Below, one piece after another: positions 1 through 11,607 of a stretch of 64,000 bases of DNA (positions are counted from its first letter, which is position 1; every line of letters begins with the position of its first letter). The stretch lies in assembly GCA_905331475.1 (NCBI GenBank), contig CAJNYU010000181.1:62001-126000 (forward strand), read 5' to 3'. The stretch comes from Rotaria socialis (taxonomy: Eukaryota > Rotifera > Eurotatoria > Philodinida > Philodinidae). The translations under genes and the position numbers were made by a program. The notes below the pieces were generated by a model that saw nothing but the letters and a program-made list of their open reading frames with translations, did no database searches and was not told the DNA's origin.

Positions 1-3000
1 GCGTATTCGATATAGGTATTGCTTGTAAGTAAGAATCTCCATTAGGATTCCATTCACTAGATGGTGATGACAGAAAACCATTAGTTGGCCCTGTTGTCCA
101 TGGCGATGATGGACATGTTGCAGGCGATAAAAATTTTGTATTAGAGCGTGAACTAAAATAACACATAGATAGAAGATTAAGTCTATTACTATAATAATAA
201 CAAAAAAAAACACACACACAAGATTACCTAGATGCGGAATCCATATTATCCTGATCTAATAGGGAACGATTCGTTGCAGCTTTATCGAGTCGAGGACTAT
301 TAGTCTACAGAAAAGAAAAAAAAAAGTACATGTATAAATTATTGATGATAGAAAATTTCTCCAGTGAGTATCTCTTTCAACAATCAAAAAATAAGGTTCA
401 ATTTTCGTTAATCAATCAGAACTCATGACGAGCAACATGTGTAGAAAGAAAATGCTTGCTTTCTTTTTTTTTAAATATTATCCAGTAGATAAAATAAGAA
501 AAACTGCTCTACAAGTACCAAATTCAATAAATATATCTATCCTATTCGAGTTTCTTTATCTCGATTTGTATATTGATTTTGAAGAGTGAGAAAACTAAAA
601 TCACCTTTGACGATGAAAAGAATGAAGTCACTTTTGTCATATTATTTCCGTTTGTTGCAATTGATTCACGTGATGTACTTCGTCGTAGATCCATCGTCAT
701 TGAACGTGTTTTAGATCTTGAATCATTTATATTATTTGATGATGGTGTTGTTATCGTACTATTTGATGCTGGTGATGATTTACCATTATCAGTTGTTGTC
801 GAATTTTGTACACGTAATTTCGGTGCAATAAAACGACGTCTTACAGAACCAAGCAGCGAACTTTCCGAATGACGATCGGATGATTTTGAAGACGAATTAT
901 TATTATTAGCTTCTTCTTTTTGTTGTTGTTCAATATCACATTCATGTTTATATTGACTATTACATAGAATAGAATTCATTAATAAACGATTGTTATCATG
1001 TAATGTACGATATAAATTTTCAAATAAATTCAGTTTTGTACGTGCCTATGTAAAATTAAAATATAAAAATCAAACAGATTGTGTATTCTTGTTTATAGAT
1101 TTTTACTTGATATTTTTGAAATGTACTTGCACGACATGATGCCATTTCAGCATTAATTAATTTTGTTAATAACCATTGTTTAAATATATGATCACATTGA
1201 AATGATGTTGAATGATTCAAATTAGGTCCAAATGATGGTACACTATCACGATGAATAACAGATACTTTAAAGTGTGTACCATCACTGTCCAATGGTGTAA
1301 TAACAAGATAAACGTGTAGAAATTGTGATGCTATACATTCGGGATTAAATATTGTTTCAGTTTCTTGAAAAACAATTGCAACAATATCATTTCCAATATG
1401 ACGTTTACGTTCAAGTTGTTGTCGTTCACTTTTTGAATGTGGTAATAATGTACTAACATGAAACATAATTTCATGATTAAGAAATTGTTCATAGACTGAT
1501 TCAGTTCCTGTATGATCAGATTTAACATCAAGGCCTCCACGAAATCTAAATAAAAAAATGCAAAATCTTCATATTACTAAATAATTCGATAGTTTTCTTT
1601 TACCCTCGAAAATCTTTTAGTTTAACACGTGTACCAATTAAATCAAGAAATTTATCCATAGCAGGACTATGTGTTTCATTACTAAATATATCTTCTTCTG
1701 TTAGTTGATCTTCACATTGATATATTATGCCAAATTTATGTTGATTAGATACATGTGATTCATCATATTTTATTAACAAATCATGTGTCTAAATAAGAAA
1801 AAAAAATATATAAATATTTTCATTTGTATTCATGCATGAAATTTTTTATTTATTCTATATTTACTCCATCACACAGCACCGGATCAAAATATTCAATATC
1901 TGTAATAGAACATTGTTCACATAGTCGACGTAATATTTCAAAAGGAGTACACGAAGAATGTATATCTGATATGGATTCAATAGATGTTCCTTGTCGTGTT
2001 CTATAGTAAAAAATAGAGAAGAAAATAATAACTTGTCGAAAAACATCAGAGTTCGAGTATATTACCTAACAATTGACATTATTGATCGTTGTTTATTTTG
2101 ATTAATAGAATGTTTATATGAAATAATAACAGGCCCGTGACTTTCACTAATACCATACCAATTAAAATGTTCCTAAAATAAACGATCAATGCTAATTATT
2201 ATACAATCAATTTTTTTAGTTAGATTTACTTTTGTTTGAAATTGTTCACGATATATCATTGGCTTATCATCGATTTCAAGTTGTGGTAAACATTCATCGA
2301 AACTTGTGGCACCATTTGTATTCATTGAAGTTGACCTTTCAGAACACCATGTGTATTCACTCGATGGCTTATTATATGCCATAGTTGTATGATTTCCAAT
2401 AAAGACTGTTCGATGTGATGAAGGTGATTCAACCATACCATTTGAGCCAGTATTAGCTAATGATTCAAGTAATCCCTAAATAATTAAAATACAAACAAAA
2501 TGAAAATTATTCCTATAAATTTCTATTTACCAATCGATCGACTGTAGTAGCAGGTACTGCAGAAATACGCTATACAGAAGGACAAAAAAATAAAATGTCA
2601 TCAAGGCTCAATAAAAATCATCTGTAGGATAATGTCATCAAGCAAAAAGAAATGACTATTAATATATTAAAGCACGTACGAGATAATTGTTACTACGAAT
2701 ATGCAATAATGGCGATAAATTGATCGTTCGATGAGCGAATATTGGTGACATTTCTGATGTCTCATCCGAATTCGTATGTAAACGAATCTCGGCTGTTAAT
2801 GCTCTTTCTCTTCGACGCATAATGACAGATTTTAAAAAATAATATTTAATGCCAAGAAAAAAAATTACAAGAATGAAGATTGATTCGTACGGAATACGTT
2901 TGCTATTATTATTATTCAGCACAATAGCAAATAAGTGTTGACGATAGTCAAGAGACAAAATAGAAAAAAAGATTTTTCCTCTTTCTTTCTATTTCTAGTA

Positions 3001-6000
3001 TGGAAGAGAAAACGTTGCAATGTATTTTAGAGACGTGCGACGCTTGTCTGATGATGAAAAATAAGTACTCCTCTTCTTCTTCTTCTTCTTTTCCTTCATC
3101 TAAGGCTAGCTAGAATAGTTCCATTTTTCTCGTCTCATGTTTTTGTTCATCATCATCATCCTCATCATCAGTTACTTCTTTTTCTTTTTTGGTTCTTCTT
3201 TTTCCTATTTCCTTTCCTCGTTGATATGACAGTTACGACAACCAAAACAGACATACTAAGAAATAGACAAAGACACGAGATGAAAAGAAAAAAATGAATA
3301 GAACTGTGACATGGTAATATCTCGTTGCCATCCATTTGGTGGCAATGGCGCAATCATATTGGTAACATACGAGTGAAAGCTGACAAACGTAGAACATTCA
3401 AACACTTAAAGAAATGTGATGATATAATCATGGCTATTTCATTATGAGAAAAAAATCAATTAGCCCTACAAATGGTATTATAAAAGCAGCAAATATTAGT
3501 TTCGATTGAAGGATATTTCTTGCGTGCATACCTGAATGAAGCCAAATATACTATTTTTACGTGGCTGTAGAAAATAAAAAGAATTTTTTTTTGATGATTT
3601 CTTTTTAAAATCTGTTTCTTCTTAAAATTTTGTTTTTTATTATTTCATTTCTTATCAATATCAATGAATTCATAGAAGAAGCAGAAAAAGAAGAAGCATT
3701 TAAAATTGATCACACATACTTGATTATCTCGAGTTGTTGGTTTTGTTACATTATTGACACTAATTGAATCCGATGCAGTACCCATTAAATTAACCAAACT
3801 TGTACTAATCTAAACACAAGAAGAAAATATTCAATGAATTAATAGCAGACAATAATATCTCTACTGACTTTGATATCTATTTATAAAAAAAAATCGTCTA
3901 TTAATAAAAACAATGTTTTTGCGCTAGTCAACTTGTCGATTTACCTAGTTGAGAGATGACTAAACTCATATTTTTCTTCTTCTCTCGAATGAATTCAATT
4001 TGACACGCAAGTGAGATTAGAGAGTAATAGACTTTATCTACATGTGTGTATGAAAAAAAGAGAGCGAGAGGAAAAAGAAGAACATTGATATGCTTGATCT
4101 GATGCATCCCGCTCTAACACGAATCGATCCATGAAGCTGTTCAAATAATACTTTAGTCATTCACACAACATCGAAAAAAGAAAGGACGAAAGTATTTATC
4201 TGCGCCGATGTGTATTGCATGGATAGATTAATTATTTTCGAATCGAAATAAAAGTAACGATAGAAAGAAGAAGTAAACGAATGTAGATGAAAGAGAAAAA
4301 TGAAGAAGATAAAACTATATCCATGTAGAATAAAATCTAACAATGGTGCGCTAGATACACTTATTCTCACCTCTTTATTAGTTAAAACACGAGGAGGAGC
4401 CAATGACGATGATGATATGTCATCGACTGTACTGGATGATATTTGTAATGAAACATTATCGACTACAGATGGATTTCGTGTTGTTGATGACATTTGAACA
4501 CTGTTCTTTTTATCCATTGGTTTACGTGGTGGTAAAGCAGGCGGAAGATCTTGATTAGTCGATTGTGCTGTTGGTCCAGCAAGATGATTATGTTGATTAT
4601 ATGACGACGAAGATTTTTTCGATGAATACCGATGTTCATCTTCCAATGTCAAGTCAGTTTCAGTGTTTGATGAACCATTTTTATTTGGAACTGAATTACG
4701 GCCAGGTTTTCGTCTAAACGCGAAAAAAATATAATACTAATACTATTTAAAAAGAGATCATAAGTATTTTTTATTAAAAATCGTTTTTTGTCATCCATAG
4801 TCATTTTTCATCAAGAGAATTAGTCATACATAGTAATGATGAATCATAGAATATGATGAGAAACATAATCTGACGGTAAGTTCTAAGAAGACTTCTAAAA
4901 TGTAAAGAATTTTACCTTACGTTGTTTGATGTATGACGTTTATTTTCATAATCGAACTAATCTATATCAATATATAATCAAATTCGATAAATGTCGCATT
5001 TTTTAATATTGTATTTCTATATTCACTGAACTTTTAATGGGATTGACCAAATGCGTTTTTTGTTGATTATGTTTGAAATAAAACAAGCATTACTATACGG
5101 CTTAGTACGGATTGAATATCTGATATTCTGATCTTTTCTTTGTAGTATGTGAATATTAATTATGATATTTGTAATAGAAAAAAAGATAGCGCAGTGACAT
5201 ATTGCAAGTTATTATTTAATTTTTGTTAGTATTTAATTTAGAATAGATTTAGGGCAGTAAATATTCTCAATAAACAAGTTTCTTTCTGTAATTAAGTATG
5301 TTCAACAATTATTTACAAGTAGTATTGTAAAAATAGCTGTTATATTTTATGAAAATAATCTAAACAGCATTGTTGATTATAAAATCAAAGATTTCAAGTA
5401 TACCTAATCAATTTTATATCTTGTCTCAAGTATGCGAGACAGAAACCTAATAATATATACATAATTATATATATATATATATATTGATGTAGAGAATCAA
5501 TTGATTAATTTCTTTCTCAAATCAAATAGTTAATGAAAAAGTTTCTTTATTGTTTAGTGTCTCAACGTTAAGGATGATGTTAGTCATCATCATCATCATC
5601 ATTCTCAAAATATTTCATTTTATCTTTTCGAATGAGTGCATATTTATATACCTGATGTTGAAGAACGATAAAAATTGCATGTCCGATTTATGATGTATGT
5701 TGATCGATATATGAGAGAAAACCAAATGGATGTAGATACGACGATGAAATCTTGTCAATATTATCAATAATACTATTATTGTTAGTTTTTCTTGTATGAG
5801 AAACCTTCGTCTTGAATTACTATAGATACTCCTACTCTTCGCCACGCATGCACATGCAAAGATAGGATGGATGAGAAATTCAAAATCAGTTTGTACTTTT
5901 TTTTCTTCTTTTTCTTATTCCACAATTTGCATAGAAAGAAAGAAGAACAGCTAGGAGAAATCAAGCAACAGATGCTAAGACGTACAATTGTACGTGAACT

Positions 6001-7887
6001 TGTTATCGTACCTGAATAAAAACATCTGTCTTTCAAGAGATCGAAATTTAACCAATGTAAAATTCATATATACGGAAAAAAGAAAATACTAATTCTCAAT
6101 CAATTTATGATAAGAAAATGAAAAAGCATCTTATGCACAAAGAAGAAAAAAACACATACCGTCGACGAAATGAGTTTAGCATTGTTGCAATCGTATATTC
6201 GTTATGAAAGGAAAGTTAATATCAATGTTGTCGTATATTCGTATATTTTTTTCTTTCGTATAAAAAAATACAATACATCATAAATATTCGTCCTGTTGAT
6301 TTTCATGCATTATGGTTGTTGTCAATGCATGCGTGGTGATTCAAAATAACTGTCGTGGCAGCGGGATAAATAGAGAAATACAAACGTATGACGACCAACA
6401 ATAAAGCAGTGATGTGTATGCCTGCCAATGCCACTTTTATTCTCGTTCTCTCTTGTTTTTTTTTTCTCTTTCTTGTCACTTCTTAAAACACAGTTGACCG
6501 TCAGCTTTCTCTACTTGAATTTTTTGTGTTCGAAATAAAAAAAAAAAAGTGAAAAGAAAGCAGTGCGCGACAACGGGTCAATACATATATAAATAGATGC
6601 ATTCTTTTGCCGTTTCTCTCGTGATTGAATTTTTTGTTAGTTCTCTTTTCTCGCCTCTCGGTGATAATTCAAGGAGGTACCACCATACCTGTATTCTATT
6701 GTGCGACTATTACTGTCGCCGGTCGAGGACACCGAAGAAGAAGAAGGAAAAAGAAGAAAAAAAATCAACGATGAACTTGACATTTCGTGCACAATACAAC
6801 AACGAAAGAAAGAAATGAACTCTGTTATAATCGCCATTTATTTTGTCAATCATCGTAAAACTAATGTATACCTTCAACACGTAAACCTACAGTGTGCACC
6901 ATATGAGATGACCTCTAATTACAATTGATGCAAGTTTATTACAATATATGTGTACATTCTAATATACAATCAGATGTCATCATTTTTTTCCTACACAGCT
7001 AGACTATTGCTAATAAAGGTCATAAAAAGTTCTGTGCGCTTTTATTGCAGAATCTTACTGATTGAATATAGCAACATTCTTTTTGAATACTTACTTTTCA
7101 TTCATTTCGATTTTTAGTAGCAGACTAATATATTAAATATTTGGTTGTTCGCGTATTGTTAGTTTATAATATGCGCTAAAACTACATTTAATATGCAATA
7201 GAATAGCAATTAAAAGGGTCGTTGTAAACCAAATATTATTTCATTATCAATTTTTTCTTATATCTTCATCTCGTTCACGGCAATCGTAGACGTCTTTACC
7301 AGTAGACACGCCACTCGTCGATAGAAGAAAAAGAATTCACAGTGAAAAACATACCCGCAATCCTTTTTCCTATTCTCAGACACAAGAGGGAAATAAAACT
7401 GACTGAAACTAGCGAATCAGTTGTCGAGCAAAACATTTATAACATGATCAACGAAGACTAACAGATGGCTAGATAGCCAAAGAAAAACGTAGAAATAAAT
7501 GGAAATAATTTAGAAGAAAACAAAAATGTCCTATGTCTGTAAGAATTCGACGCCAATGTAGCACGATAATGTATATATATATATTTATGTCTTATATAAT
7601 TCTCAAAATAGTTCGAGAATGTCGCGTTCTATTTGATTGTTAAAACAGAAATAAACAAATAAATCATATTTAATGTTTCTTTACCTTGCTGAAGCACACG
7701 ATGTTAAATGGCGTATAGAATGCCTAAAAGTGGAAGACATTGAACGGCTGTTGTCATATGATGAGTGGTTTTCTACGTAATTTCTTTGATCGTTCATATT
7801 ATGATTTTCAATATGTTTTACATGTTTATAATGATTGTATACATTGTCTTTATGGTAGCCATCATGAATTTTATGCAATGTTTGCAT
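1..7887 (-). CDS. RAP1GAP: RAP1GAP-like Rap GTPase-activating protein (3' end outside window)
   Basis: Stimulates GTP hydrolysis by Rap1, acting in cell adhesion and Rap signalling. Coding exons I can phase are about 1-151, 228-295, 604-1045, 1107-1545, 1604-1789, 1866-1995, 2067-2174, 2231-2475, 2532-2571, 3532-3564, 3720-3809 and 4371-4713, plus alternative 5' exons. The Rap-GAP domain is unmistakable: exon 1604-1789 reads HKFGIIYQ...EEDIFSNE...VKLKDFRG, and exon 1107-1545 reads FHVSTLLPH, then RKRHIGNDIVAIVF with the catalytic 'Asn thumb' intact, then IASQFLHVYLVI and LLTKLINAE. The match is closer to RAP1GAP/RAP1GAP2 than to SIPA1 because of the EHFNWYG and FGP spacing. Downstream, 604-1045 starts with the helix that closes the domain, then turns Ser/Asn-rich with basic Arg-Ser patches, as in the RAP1GAP tail. 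No GoLoco motif was found in the N-terminal exons. Transcription runs leftward and the stop codon is not in the window. Confidence 0.9.
2680..2820 (-). other. RAP1GAP: Alternative first coding exon C of the RAP1GAP-like gene
   Basis: ATG at 2820, then 47 open codons (MRRRERALTAEIRLH...) to a GTACGT donor in phase 0. It joins the exon at 2571 (RISAVPATTVDRL) in frame. No AG acceptor in the correct phase lies at its upstream edge, so it looks like a downstream promoter's first exon rather than an internal exon. The exons 3532-3564, 3720-3809 and 4371-4713 are also phase 0 at the 2571 junction, so they can skip it. Confidence 0.5.
5466..5484. repeat. (AT)n microsatellite
   Basis: A short run of alternating A and T inside the large RAP1GAP intron. 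No other function seen. Confidence 0.8.
6160..6182 (-). other. RAP1GAP: Alternative first coding exon B of the RAP1GAP-like gene
   Basis: A 23-nt exon reading MLNSFRR plus CG, followed by a near-consensus GTATGT donor. It ends in the same phase as exon A and joins the exon at 4713 to give MLNSFRRRRKPGRNSV. Too short for ordinary gene finding. The case rests on start codon, donor and phase. Confidence 0.5.
7685..7887 (-). other. RAP1GAP: Alternative first coding exon A of the RAP1GAP-like gene
   Basis: Opens with an ATG at 7887 (MQTLHKIHDGY...) and stays open for 67 codons plus 2 nt to a good GT donor at 7684. The His/Asn/Tyr-rich peptide ends ...TSCASAR. Its leftover two bases (AG) fit the single base that opens the exon at 4713, giving an in-frame junction. 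Low-complexity content means the exact ATG is uncertain. Moderate confidence. Confidence 0.5.
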
Positions 7888-10800
7888 GGTATTGTTTTTC
7901 GTTTTATATTGAATGTTCGTTTTTCATAGTATTGTTATCATCTTAAAAAATAAAATAAATTCAGGATTAACAAAAACAAGGACAGGTCAATTCAGGGTCA
8001 TTCATCATCAAAAAAAGAAGAAAGTGAAAGTGAGATATGAACGACAAAGACGAAAAAGGAGAAGAAGAAGAGAAAAATGATGTATAATGTCCTCAATAAG
8101 TAAGCCAGTAAGGAACATCCGTTCATTAAACTTGAATATTGTATTTACTCGACGTGTACTTTAACACACAAAAGCTTAGCTTTATCAATGAATATGCATT
8201 TTGATGGCCGATGAGAGATAATGTATGAGTCATCAACGATAAATAGAATGAGAGATAGTATCATGTCGTCGTATTTGAATTTGAATTGAAATTGGAATAT
8301 GAAATATCATGTTGTTGTTGTTTTTTGTCATATATAGACAGTGCTATTATTAAGAAATTCATCCAACGGAAAGTTTATTCGTGAAAAAGCAAAGATCAAA
8401 AGCGGGATATTTTTCTTATTGCTTCCTATTGTAAAAACACACAATAAAAAGAAACGCCTTTGGAACAAGTGAGACTCAACATACTATCAGTTTGTCACAA
8501 ATAAAAGAAGAATATATGCTAGTCCAAAAAAACAAGCGAAACTGTATCTATACCCACATGCACAAAAAAAAACAAGTGAAAAAGCAAGAGAACATGATAA
8601 AATGACAGCGACGTGTCATTTATGCTAGTTGCATAGCTTAGTATTTTCGTGCTTCACAATCACGTGTATCGGATGTCTATTCTTCATTTCTATTTTATTT
8701 AACAACTCAACTTACACATTATTACTTACTATATGTCCCTATAGATATACATTAGGATTGGTGACTTTCTCTCGAGTTTTGTTTTCTCTTGTCGTGTATT
8801 TCTAGATAAGAATATCCCATACATACGAGCTACTATGTAAAAATGATAGAGTCGTAATAGTTTGAAAGTAATTTTTTTTTTACTAAAGTAAGAAACATAC
8901 GTCATAGGTATTCACATAGATTACACCATTCTACGATTGAAATCATAATTATACTTCATAATGCAAAAGTACCTCAACATATACAATGGCTTTTTTTTCT
9001 AATTCAGAGTAGCCATTGGAAATTATACAGACAACTACATCAATTATTTGCTTGAATCAATCTTTAAAGTAATTCAAATTTTTTCGATGACGTGTGTGTA
9101 TTTTAAGCATACACATTGGAAAAGAGTCCTAAAGAAATTTTTTAAATAACGAAAATATCCAGTATATTATTTGTTAAATTATCATCATTCTAAATATAGA
9201 CCAAAATTGACGAAGATTATTAATGATTGTATAACTGTAATTTTTTTCAAAAATAATGAAATGGTTTCGATTTAAAATTATGATTGAGATCGATATTGTT
9301 TTCTTCATTTAAAATCGAATAATCTATAAATCGTCAGCGACCCAGACTATTAGATGCTTAGAATAAGATATTTTTCCGATTAAATGTATATAGCCAAGTA
9401 AAATAATCAGAAGTTAAATAAAATTTAAAAAAACTGCAATTATAATAAATTTCTATATAAAATAATTGACAAAATTGATGATTTAGAATAATATTATAAC
9501 AAAAACTGATACTCGAGCGAGAAGAATCGAAGTAGAATTAATGATAAACCAACCTAGCAGCAAAGCCGAAAACTGATTTATATGAAACTCGTTGACGTCA
9601 GAAAATGTTTGTGAAATATTGTGCGTTTTTTCTTTATTAGGAAAATTATGATATTAAATAACCAATGAAATAAGAAAAGCTCATATTTGTCTGTCATGAT
9701 GAATTAATAATAAATTTTATAACTACTTCATCAACAATATTACGATTCAAATAATCTTTCATGTTGAACTTGGAGTTGAATATAATGTAGTTCATTGTTT
9801 TTTTTTAATATAACTCATATATTCAGGGAATTTGCACGCGACGGAAGATTTTCTATTCCGTGATGAAAATGTTTTAGTAGAATATCGACGTCAAAAGATT
9901 GTTCTCAATTAATTATCCTTATAAAGTATTCTGAAAAACACCTAATTCTATATTGATGATATAATTTTCTTACATATGATAAATAAAATAGATACGGATG
10001 TTCAAATTGTAAATATATGACGCTAGATAATTATCGTTATAGAAGTACTTGTTGAACTCTCTTCAATAGATCGTCAAACCTTCATGATATAACGCTGTTG
10101 AATGAACAGCACCAATAGTGAAGCACATTATTATTACTGATTTGCTCTTATTTTTATAGTTCTGTTTATCCATAGAACACGTATCGCTTGAATATGTTGT
10201 ATGCTTACAAACGATTGAATTGTTTGTCTCTGTAATGATAGTACATTAATCAAAGTAAACGAAGCGTTCAAAAGAAAAAAAATAACATTTAGTCTATAGT
10301 CTATTTTTTTCAAGATTCATCAAGTTAAGTGACGTCAAATTTGAGAACATATGGTGACAGAAAAATGGCTGAAGTTAGGCGTACTTAGAAAGCTCTCTAA
10401 TGCTACTTAAACATTATTCTAATTATCATACTAGGATTTTTACTATCTATAGGCATAAGCAGTATGACATAAAAATATTGAATCCAACATGTAACTTAAT
10501 AGTGCACGAGTAATTAGATAAATTGAATTTTAATTGTAAGAAAACACATTTAGTGGATTGTTAACCAGATTCACTGTTAAGTTTTTCTTTTTTTACACCC
10601 TATCCAATTCATTCAACTTACCTTTCATTTTAAGAAAAAGTCAAAAGAGTTATTGGCTTAATTTATAACCGTTTTTTTAGTTCAGTTATGATCTTAGTCG
10701 TTGACATTAATTTTAAAGCAAACATTGACTATTATATTTTTGAAAAAACAATAAATAACATGTTTCTACTTATCGTGTAAATCAACGTTACAGGCAGATT

Positions 10801-11607
10801 GAATGATCTGCTACTTTCGCTCTCAATTCACTAAAAATTATACATCTACTAGTTTTGCTCAGCATCTATCAGGTTCGATACAAGTTATACTGTCATTTAT
10901 ATTAATTGAATAAGGATTTTTCTGCAATAAATACGTCTAATACTGTTTGTACGCAAACACAACTGACTCTGATTACCTCCGAACTATTTATAATCAAACT
11001 GAAAAAACTCAGCAAGGCAAGACTCGAGCAATTATCAACTTTTTCGTAATCCCAACGCAATTTATCTTATTCAACTATAAATACTCTTTTGAAATCTGAA
11101 TATCTAATTTCATAATGGATAAGATCTACATCACACCTACAGTTCCACGAAGAGTTTTTCTTGATCCCCTTATAATGATAGATATGGCGACATCTGCCAC
11201 TTCAAAAAGTGAGATTTAAGATTTTATTCTCTGGTTGATAGGGCCAAAAACTGAAGTTGTTATTTCCGAAAAATAAAATACCTCCAAAACCTTTTGACAG
11301 CCATACAACTCATAGACAGTGATGCTCGTTGCCAATTGGTTGATTTCTTTCAAGACAAAGAGAACAAGAGAAAGACTTTCGAGACAATGGTTCTTTGATG
11401 GATTCAGATTCAGAAACAAAGACAAAACATTCTAAGAAAAAAGTGGCACAGAAATTTGCACAACGAACAACATGAGTGAAAATTCATTTCTATCCTATTG
11501 ATATTCATTTTTAGATATTGGTATAATAGGAATAGCGATCGTTTGAAGCAACTTCTTAGAATCGTTCATTATCCTATATATACATTGCTTTTGTTACTAC
11601 ATTTACA
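7888..11607. other. Long noncoding interval between RAP1GAP and TOP2
   Basis: About 3.7 kb of very AT-rich DNA between two divergently transcribed genes, so it must hold both promoters. Stops occur in all frames. No convincing exon, RNA gene or transposon was seen except a less AT-rich patch at about 11160-11450, listed separately. Confidence 0.6.
11160..11450 (+). other. Possible decayed coding remnant upstream of TOP2
   Basis: Base composition here is less AT-rich than its flanks and resembles coding DNA. On the plus strand, short stretches such as GPKTEVVISEK and MDSDSETKTKHSKKK are readable but broken by several stops and frame changes. I cannot name a parent gene. It may equally be chance or TOP2 5' regulatory DNA. 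Confidence 0.2.

Noticed and set aside
573-872. Open frame on the plus strand across the RAP1GAP exon
   Set aside because: It is antisense to the Ser/Asn-rich RAP1GAP exon 604-1045, which is in frame with the Rap-GAP domain; the plus-strand reading shows no family features.
11216-11425. 69-codon minus-strand frame near the TOP2 start
   Set aside because: No start context, no splice partners and no recognisable content. The region is better described as a broken patch.
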